NCBI GenBank assembly: GCA_013398955.1
Contig: VWPU01017877.1
Coordinates: 124,001 to 188,000, forward strand
Direction of reading: 5' to 3'
DNA from: Callaeas wilsoni
Lineage: Eukaryota > Chordata > Aves > Passeriformes > Callaeidae
Length of the DNA stretch: 64,000 bases
The position numbers and the translations under genes were made by a program. Within the stretch, counting starts at the first letter, position 1; every line of letters begins with the position of its first letter. Under the pieces are notes generated by a model, which saw only the letters and a list, made by a program, of their open reading frames with translations, made no database searches and was not told where the DNA came from. Shown here in pieces: positions 52,801 through 61,800 of this stretch.

Positions 52801-55800
52801 ACAGTCAAACTCTGACTGCATTTAAAACTGGAGACCTCCACTGCCTTGAATAGCTAATTGTTCAGTGGGACAAAAGAAGCAGAGTTAATCTCAAAGCCTA
52901 CTGGAAATAAACTAGGAAGAAAAAACAAGAAAAAACCCTCAAATTTTGACTTTCAAGCAAGTTCATTTTATTGTAGTTACTACCATGCTTAAAAAATTGT
53001 AATCCTAGTAAGTACACTAGCTGCAGGGTCAGACATGCAAATGGAGTTCTAGAGCATAATTTGCACAGCAATTTTCAAAGCAGAAATTTATTTTAAAGGT
53101 ATGTCCTTGCCATAAGGGAACAGTACCCTCTTCTTTAAAGAACTTAATTTAACAGCTACAGCTGAAATAATCTGCAGTAATTCTGAAGAGCACATTACAA
53201 AGCTCAACACACCCTCCACAGTAAATTAGTGAGTATGTAGGCCTCCTCTATCAAGACATTTTCTTCAGCTGAAAACCATGTATATAAAACATGTTCCTAT
53301 AGCAAGGAAAAAATTTTAAGAGGCAAAGTACTGCTTGCAAGACAAAACTTAATAGCTATTGAAAATCATCAGTTATGTGACATTTATAGCTATTAAAAAT
53401 CATCGGTTATGGACATTTCACAAAATCCACACCCCCTAAATTTAAGGGAAAACACCTGTACACTAATCCTACACAATAACTTACCCAAGAAGCATAATAA
53501 AAAGGGACAGTATGGTGAAGCAACATAAATGCTTAAGCTATCAGGGCTTTACAGTGCATATTCAAACTAACCTTTCACTTGAAGTGACAAGACTGATAAT
53601 GACTTTTTTTAGTTTTTCCCCCACAGCAAAGAGAAGGCTAAAAATTTATGAGTTCATTACACTACTGTTAAAAAATAAAGTTTTGCTGTATGTCAAATAA
53701 AATCAGAGAACAAATAACACTCCCTTAAGCCTCAGTTTTGTAAAAGTGCATCTCTCAAATTTTCAAACATACTTTTGTATGTATTACTTTAAACATAATA
53801 CTGTATGTATTACTTACCATGGCCTGCATACTGCTTGGCACTGTCATTGAGAAGGCTAGGGGAGCTGCTGCTATTTGTCATCCTCTGTAAAAATAAAAGA
53901 TGAAAGTGCACATGTAAAATAAAGCCTTAACAGATTAAGTGAGAGCATTGGGGATGACTTTTAGAAAGTTTGAAGGAATGAAACTTGTGCTCATTCCCCA
54001 TTTATTAAATACACTAAGCAAACAGACTTGTAATTGACAAAAACGTAAAATAAAGCATTTTGCACAACAGAAATGCAAACCAAAAATTACTGTATATTAA
54101 AATTAAACACTATCTTCATTAATTTCTTCTAAATGGGGAGGGTCTACCAAACCTGCGGTTCTCTTCCTGCATGTTGTGAAAACATTAGATAAGCCAATTA
54201 CTTATCTCCTGAAAACAGTCTTTCACACTGCACTCCTGAAACAACTCCTCCCTTTAATACACTATTATCATGACATGAAACTTCTCCAATGAAAAATACA
54301 ATTTAAGTATTTGATAAGATTCTTTTTAAAAACAAAAGAACCTTTTGAGACCTTTCAGCAAAGCATCCAATTCTGCCAAGTCAGCAGGACATCTGAAACC
54401 CTTTAACATTCCTCCTAGGCTCCACTTGCTTCTCATACATTCCTCTAGAGACACCAGCTAGCAATAAACTGGACTGAAGTGAAGCAGTGCTGCTCTAAGA
54501 GCTACTGCTTCTTTGATAGAGAAGTTTTAAAGGGTCTCTTCTTACTCCTGCTTATTATCTTCTTTCACCAGCTTCCCAATAGGAAGAAAAAGTGTGAGAA
54601 GAAAAGGAATGCAAGGTCAGGAAGTGTTCATCATCACTGAGAGAGGCAACCTCTAATTTATTAAAATACTCCCTGGCATGCTTTTGGCCCACATCAACCC
54701 AGAGTCTCCCAGCCAATTTCCAGGCACTATTCAGCAGTGAAAAGGTTTGAGAACCCTTCAAATCGACAGTCTGCACGCAGACTCTGCTTTAGTGGGTGAG
54801 CACTCACCAGCACAAACAGGCCGTTTTGTGCCAGCTGGCCCTAAGCATCAAGGAAAGTTTCCAGGCATGTTTCATTTAGTAGTCTAGACACAGACTGACT
54901 CAGAACTGGTCACTGGAGTTGCTCTTTACAGTTATTTTTTTCCATAGCCAGTCTCAATGTTGGTGGCAAAGGGCAAGAAGCTTACTGTGTTATACCTCAA
55001 CACCATTTCATCTAACTGTTGACCACAAAGATCGATATCCTGGAGTAATTTTGGTAAGAAGAGAGGACAACGAATAGAAGTTGAAGCGCTATCCAATATG
55101 AGAGAACTGTAAACCTACTGCAATTCAAGTCTCCCAACACTTGCAGTTTTCAGAGCACCACAGACCTCACCAGAAGCTGCTGCTTTAAAAACTTGTACCT
55201 AAAAGAATAGCTGGTGTAAAGCAGCTTTTATGTGTAATTCTTACAACATGTAAATAGCACATAAACCTCCAGCTTTTTCAAGACTTTAAGCAAGCTGTTT
55301 GCTACATGCTCTTTCCTTACTTTGACGTCACCATTCTCATGTTCCTAAATATACTGAACTGACACAGTAAGTATCACTAACTGCTTAAGTGATAAACAAT
55401 TCTATACCTGAAAGGCATGAGTCTAGTGGAACAAAGTTGACTTATTTTTACAGAACAAGATACCACTTCGAGAGACCCACACGAAACAGACAATCCTTGC
55501 CCAAATTCAAGGAAGCTCATCCTACTGCTCACAATCATCAAACTAAGAATAAAAATGCATCAAAATAATTTCTAGATTATAGTAGCTCAAGTAATCATAC
55601 ACCATATTCCCTTCCTAAGCAATGGAAAGAGATTGAATAATTTTTTCACAAATATTTAAAAAGTATCCCTGTTAAGCATGTTTTTTTGGCATTTCATACA
55701 TCCACACTGATCCTCATAAAGGTGTTTAAGAAGAAATTTCCTAAAGGGAATCTTACAGATTTGCACAGAATTTGTCCAGGTGTAGATAAAAATAGTATTA

Positions 55801-58800
55801 ATGTCTATTTATAACACCAGATTTAACAATAATTTTAATGCAAAAGGTAACAATCTGTTGAAACAGGAATAAATAAGATACTGAGAACTGCATTGGTATC
55901 CAAGCTGGTTAAGCACATAGGCTAAATATGGAACCAAGTACTTTTATTCCATCAGTATTCACCATCCTCAGGTACAGGAGTTAAACATTCAACCAGAGAC
56001 TTTCAATGTGAATAGGAGCCTGAGATGATGAAAACCAGTGCTGACACGACCACTGAGAACATACAGTGTGCACAAGGCAGACTGACAGAGCATATTGTTC
56101 TGGATTCTGAAAGCACAGTGCAACCCAAATCTGTGAACATCAACTGTGCTTTTAAAAAGTCAAATTCCATTTCAAGGTGCAAACATATCTTACACAAACC
56201 AGGATTCCAAAAAAACAAAGCTCTTGCCTTAACAACTGCTTGTAACCTGTACCTTGAATAGTTAGAAACATCTACCACATTCATTAATTTTTTGTTCTGC
56301 TTACTTTTATTACACATCCACAAGCTTCTTACCTTAATATTATTCATAGAAGACCTCCATGTAATCAGCAAAGGCTTTTTAAACTGTTTTAGTATTAAGA
56401 TTTCTACCACACCCAAATGCATTTAGTCTTAGTGAAGGCTACTCCTGTATCTGATTTTTACCAAAAAGGTCTTGAAAAAAAAAAAAAAAAAAATACACAA
56501 ATGCTGTTTGTTACTTGTGTTTTCCAGAAGGCAGCTTTGATTTCAAATAACACTTCTCAACCTGTTCTAATGATGTTGGAACTATTTTTCATACAAACTC
56601 AATTTCAAGAAGATTGTAAGCACCTCAAGCCCAAGGGATGAAAGCTCCAGAAAAGCAAAAGCAACCACTGACAAGGGAAGAAAATTAAATATTAAGCCTG
56701 ACAGGGAAGGTAAGCACACACATATGAGAGCTTCAGACTGTTTTAGTACATCAGGGCTTTTATCATATGGAAGTTAATATAGAAAGACAACTTGTCATAA
56801 CCAAATAACACACTCAGTTCCACAAACTTCTTTTCGCCGACTGCCTATTGCTATGATTTACTGAGGTTCTATAAACACTACTCAAAATTCAACTAGGATG
56901 GCTGACATACATCCTGCCCCTCTCCCTTTAAAGGAATTAAAAAGTTGTTTCTGTTTTAGCTTTTCCTCACAGGAGGGATGCTCCAGGACCTGCATCATCT
57001 TTGTGACCCTTCACTGGACTCCCTTCAGTATATCCATGTCTCTCATGTACTGAGAAGCCCAGCACTCCACGTGTGACTTCACCACTGCTGGAGAGAACGG
57101 AAGGATCACCACCCTTGACCTTTTAGCAACATCAGTACCTGACTACCTCAGGTAGTCCACTTTCTCAGTGCAGTACACTAAGAAAAGAAGTGTTACAACG
57201 AACATTCCCACCTTCTAAAGGTACACACCACCCTGCCTCCACCCTTCAATATGCACTAACAAACCCCAGAATTGTAGCTGCACTTAAGGCAAGTTTGCTT
57301 TACTTCCATCTCCCTCCACTAAACTGTATATTACAAAGTTCTCATCAAGATAAAGCATGAATAAAACTTTGATGCAGACAATTAGATCTAATTTTACATA
57401 GCTTATAAGACTTATCTTGAAGTGACTGTTTTTCTTTTTTTCCTCCACAATTTCTTTTCTCCAAAATATGTAAGAGATGATACTTATTCCTTTTGTCTCC
57501 ATATTCCCTGCCTTAACCCTGAAAAAATAAGGATTTTCCTCATGGTCATTCCATAGTGCTAAGCATACCATCTCAAATATTTTGCAGTTTGTCACGATCT
57601 AGTCTCTTCATCTTACTACTGTTTTACTAGAACTCTATTTCAGAATATTTCCTTATAATTTTTAGAATAATGTTGATTGGAGTCCAAAAAGTCATTCTGC
57701 AAAAGATTAAGATTGATTTGTTTGGCTGTGACATTGTTTAGTTGTCAGATTCTGTGACCTACAAAGGGTGATATCTTTTGCTTTTCTTTTTCAACAGTCC
57801 AAAACCTGTCTTTGACAGTTAACACATGTGGCACCAACTACAGCATGACCCACTCAACTGCTGAAACCAAAGCAACTGGATTTCTTCAGAAAGCATTATG
57901 AAAACTACTGCATAATTTTATACTTAAAATAGCACATCTGTAGATCCACTCAGTTCTCAACAGTTAAAAACCAAAGACATTTACAAGCTTCTGTGCTATA
58001 AGGAGAGTTTTATTACTCGACTATTGGCAGATGCAGCAATGGCAACAAAGGTCTTCGTGTTTATTCAGCTGCAAGGCTTTGAAGTGAGCAGGGTCGCTAC
58101 TTCTCAGGCTATTCAAGAATGCTTAGTACACCAATATTTGCATGGCAAAAGCAAGCAAAACCAACTCTTCTCCATTGCTTGGCCTTGCCAATTTTAATGC
58201 TGAAGACTGTTACCCCCTTATTATTTTGATTAGAGTGATTTACTGAGAACTTCAGATTCTTCCTTTCTACATAACCTGCAGTCCAATGGAATCCATGTAG
58301 TTATAAATCTCATCCCATCAAAATCAAGAAAATCAGATTTCTGTGAAGCAACATGGATGAAGGCACCTTCTACTGTTTTACGCTCTTACAACTAAGTCGC
58401 TCAATTCTAATACAATGTTAAAAGTTTTAACATCAAGATACTTCTCTGCCTTGTCCTGCTACAATATTCTTTTAACAGCCCAACCTAATATTATTAAAGC
58501 TTCTTTCTGCACCACCTGCATCTTTGGTCAAGCCACAAGATAGTCAAAGGGCAGCACTAATGCCAGACGAACAGTGCCACCAGCCAGCCAAGTGGCACAC
58601 ACAGAGTGACTGAGCAAACAAGCCAAGCATTAGCGGCATCCCAGCCAGCTAGCTCTTGCCTCTTCACTGCTGGGAAAGCCAAAAGCAGTGAGCTGCTTTT
58701 TGAACCACACCTCTGACTGTCTCTTGGCAGCTGCTGCTATGCCAAGAAGAGAAAGAACAGCTTCGAGGACAGCATGCAGCCTGTGGGCCATGTGTTGTGC

Positions 58801-61800
58801 AGGCCTCCTCTGCAGTCAGTACTTCTTAGAGAAGGAGAAAACAGAAAAAAAAGTGCTTTGATAAGATGGAAGACCATACTGTTAATACAATATATGAAAG
58901 CATATGCAGATTCAGGGAAGAAGAGACATGTGAAAAAAAACCAGTATTATGGAAAAACACAAACCAATGAGGACAGAAGACTATTAATATATATGAAAAT
59001 AAGTTAGTAACAATAGAAGACAACAATGGGGGCAATTAAAGGTTGGCTAACAGCAAAGACCTTTGAAGTAGGAGGAGTGGAAGGATGAGGCAAAGAGATA
59101 TTTTTCAGAAAGAAAAAGGAAGAATTAGAGCCATGGCCACTTCAAAAATCCTGCCTCTTCTTAACTGTACCAAGTACTTTTATTCTGTTTTCCCCATTGC
59201 AAAGTGAGTATTGCCATTAACTGCATGTTCATCACTAATCTAAGCCCAAAGATATGTTCAAGATATCATAAAATATTCTTCCACAAATATAAATGAAATC
59301 TGAAAGTCAGATATAGCCATTCTACCGAAATGTTGACAACTATTCATCTACATTATTTATGGTCAAAAGGAGCACATCCACTCCCAACTGATCATGATAT
59401 AATCCACTGTCCTCCCTTTCGCTGCTTACCTAACACTGAGTCTTAGAGCTCAGGCACTGCACACAAAAATGTGGCAATTGCAAACTTTGGATGTAGCTCT
59501 GCTTGATGCAGTTTGGTTTCATTCTATACGCATTATGATAACCCCAACATATACAACCACACGCTCTTTTCAACAAACTTCTGTTCTATGTGCTGCACAT
59601 GACAACACACTCTGGAGATTAGATAGGAATAGTCAAGACAACTCATCAATTGAATACCTGATGATTATGTTGAGAGGTATCTAGTGAATAAAACAAAGAC
59701 AGCAGAAAGATTATTTCATGGTAACAAAAATGAGCAATTTCCAGAAGAGACTGACTTTATTACTATCTTGCTAGAGTGAGCCCACTTAAGCAACTTGAAC
59801 CAAGTATTTTACTGGTGGTCATTAATTCCATTCCTCACCTTCCAATTGTAAAGATTAGTTTCAAAAACTCAGGTCTCTTGTTTGCGAGCACTGTTGGGGC
59901 ATTCTTTGTTCAATTGACATCCTTTTCCATCCCATGCATCTATAAAATGTAGACTACTTTCTTACTTCGTAAGGAAAGCATTCCACAAAGTTTGATGGAA
60001 TAATTTAACAGCGCCCAAAAGTGCACTGCCAGCTAAGAGTCTTCACAAGGATGCAAAGAGCATGCAGGAATAAAGCACAGAACCATACCATGAACATTTA
60101 ATCAAATATCAAACGGATGCTCAGTACACATGGATGTGCCACACATCTTGTGTCATAAGTACCACTAATAATTTTCCCACTAAAAAAATTACACAACATT
60201 ATGAGAAATACAACTGTATATATAACCTCAAGGCTGCACTGGCAACCTAAACTTACCAGTTCCTAACATCTTGCTGCATCTTACTAGTGTTTTTCTATCA
60301 GTGTGTTTATTCGCGTGTTTGTGCAATTTCCTGCTTTTAAAAAACAAGCTGAAGAGCTTCCCTCATACTGCACCATGGATGCATCTACTTGTGAACTACA
60401 CAGATTCACCGGAGATGACAAAGTAACTTAGATGGAACTGGTGTTTCCATCTGCAAAAGCAAAACTGAGAGTTAATGAAATATTTCACAGAAGACATCTG
60501 ATGTTTCATTGATGACAGAACACTAAATTTTTAGTATCTTTAATGTGATTCAAGAACCTGGAGAGAAATAGGAACATGGATTTGTTCTCTCCACCCTACT
60601 TTGTCCCACCTTTACATTATGAAAACTTGTTTTCAGTGTCTGTGTATTGCATTTGTACCATGCCAGTGCCCATTCTGTGAGTGTCCCACCAAGGTCTCCT
60701 CTCTGCTTCAGTTACTTTGCTCAATCTTTCCTGGTTTCCTGTTTACTTATCTTCAGCTCAGCTTCTCTAAGCCCACAGCATCTCTTTTCCCTTACCAACC
60801 TCTCTGCTCCAATTAACACAGAACCAGCTCTCTTTCATTAAATATAGATCCACTTCCATGCTGCTTCAGTCTGAAGTGGAAGAAAAGGAAAGAGGGAAAT
60901 GAAGCTGATCAGTGCTCCTGCTCTGAGTTCAGGCAAGGCCTAGATTATGCCAGAACTGCAACTGCAAAAATGTACTGAAGCTGGAACATGCCAGTGCCGA
61001 TTACATCTTTGGGAAATTATTTAATATCTAGGAAGTCTCCAGTGGGTCTATATAAATCAGCTCTGCAAAGGTTTAATGAAGTGACAAAATCCGTGCAAAT
61101 TTTCAGAGAAAGCAAGCAAGAGGTATATCCTTGACACAATAACCAATCTGTCAGATTTAAAGTCTCTGTTCCAAACCATAAAGGATTAGTGTTATTTAAG
61201 TCAAACCCACTAAAATTTCTCCCTTGCCTTGTTCTCCAAAGGGCTGAATGACACAGAAAATCTCATTCCAAGTGGCTAAACTTTGTCAGTATGGACTTAA
61301 CCTAGAAGCTGACACACAATCAAAACAGACAGCATTACCAGCTTTACCTATGCAAACAAGAACTTAAATTATAGGATTCAAAGGAAAAAAAAATCAATAT
61401 AGGAATGCTTTTCAAACTGTAGTTTGATGCCTGTAAGCACATTCTCAACACTAATAAAACCCTTCTTCTGAAGTAATTTTCCTTATCCTCCAATGGGCAA
61501 GAGGCACATTGATTTCTTCTCAAAGAGAAACAACAATGCCTTGACTGTAATCTCAGGCATTAGTAAAGTATTTAAAAATCCTATGAGCATTCATGTTAGA
61601 TGCATGCCTTATTGTCTGTCTTTCTAGAAGAAAGAATTATAATTAAAAATTGATGTTTAGAAAGACACCAGTATTTCTCTAGAACATAGCTTAAAGATAC
61701 AAAACATAATGACTTTGTGTTAAAATTATAGGACCTCAGTGATACAAAAATTTGTAACTGCCAGCTTCAATAGTATACTTTGGGATCAGAGGTTAAAATT

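Larger units (their letters stand above)
51726..53817. other. PAN3 intron w2-w3 (2.1 kb)
   Basis: It contains the UG-rich microsatellite close to the w3 acceptor, a clear CR1 3' end at 52095-52273 and a two-copy tandem repeat at 53352-53418. The remainder is unique AT-rich sequence. Confidence 0.8.

Noticed and set aside
56003..56422. 139-codon minus-strand open frame in intron w1-w2, possible extra PAN3 exon
   Set aside because: The exons on either side already join in phase and match PAN3 without it. The translation has no PAN3 or other family features.
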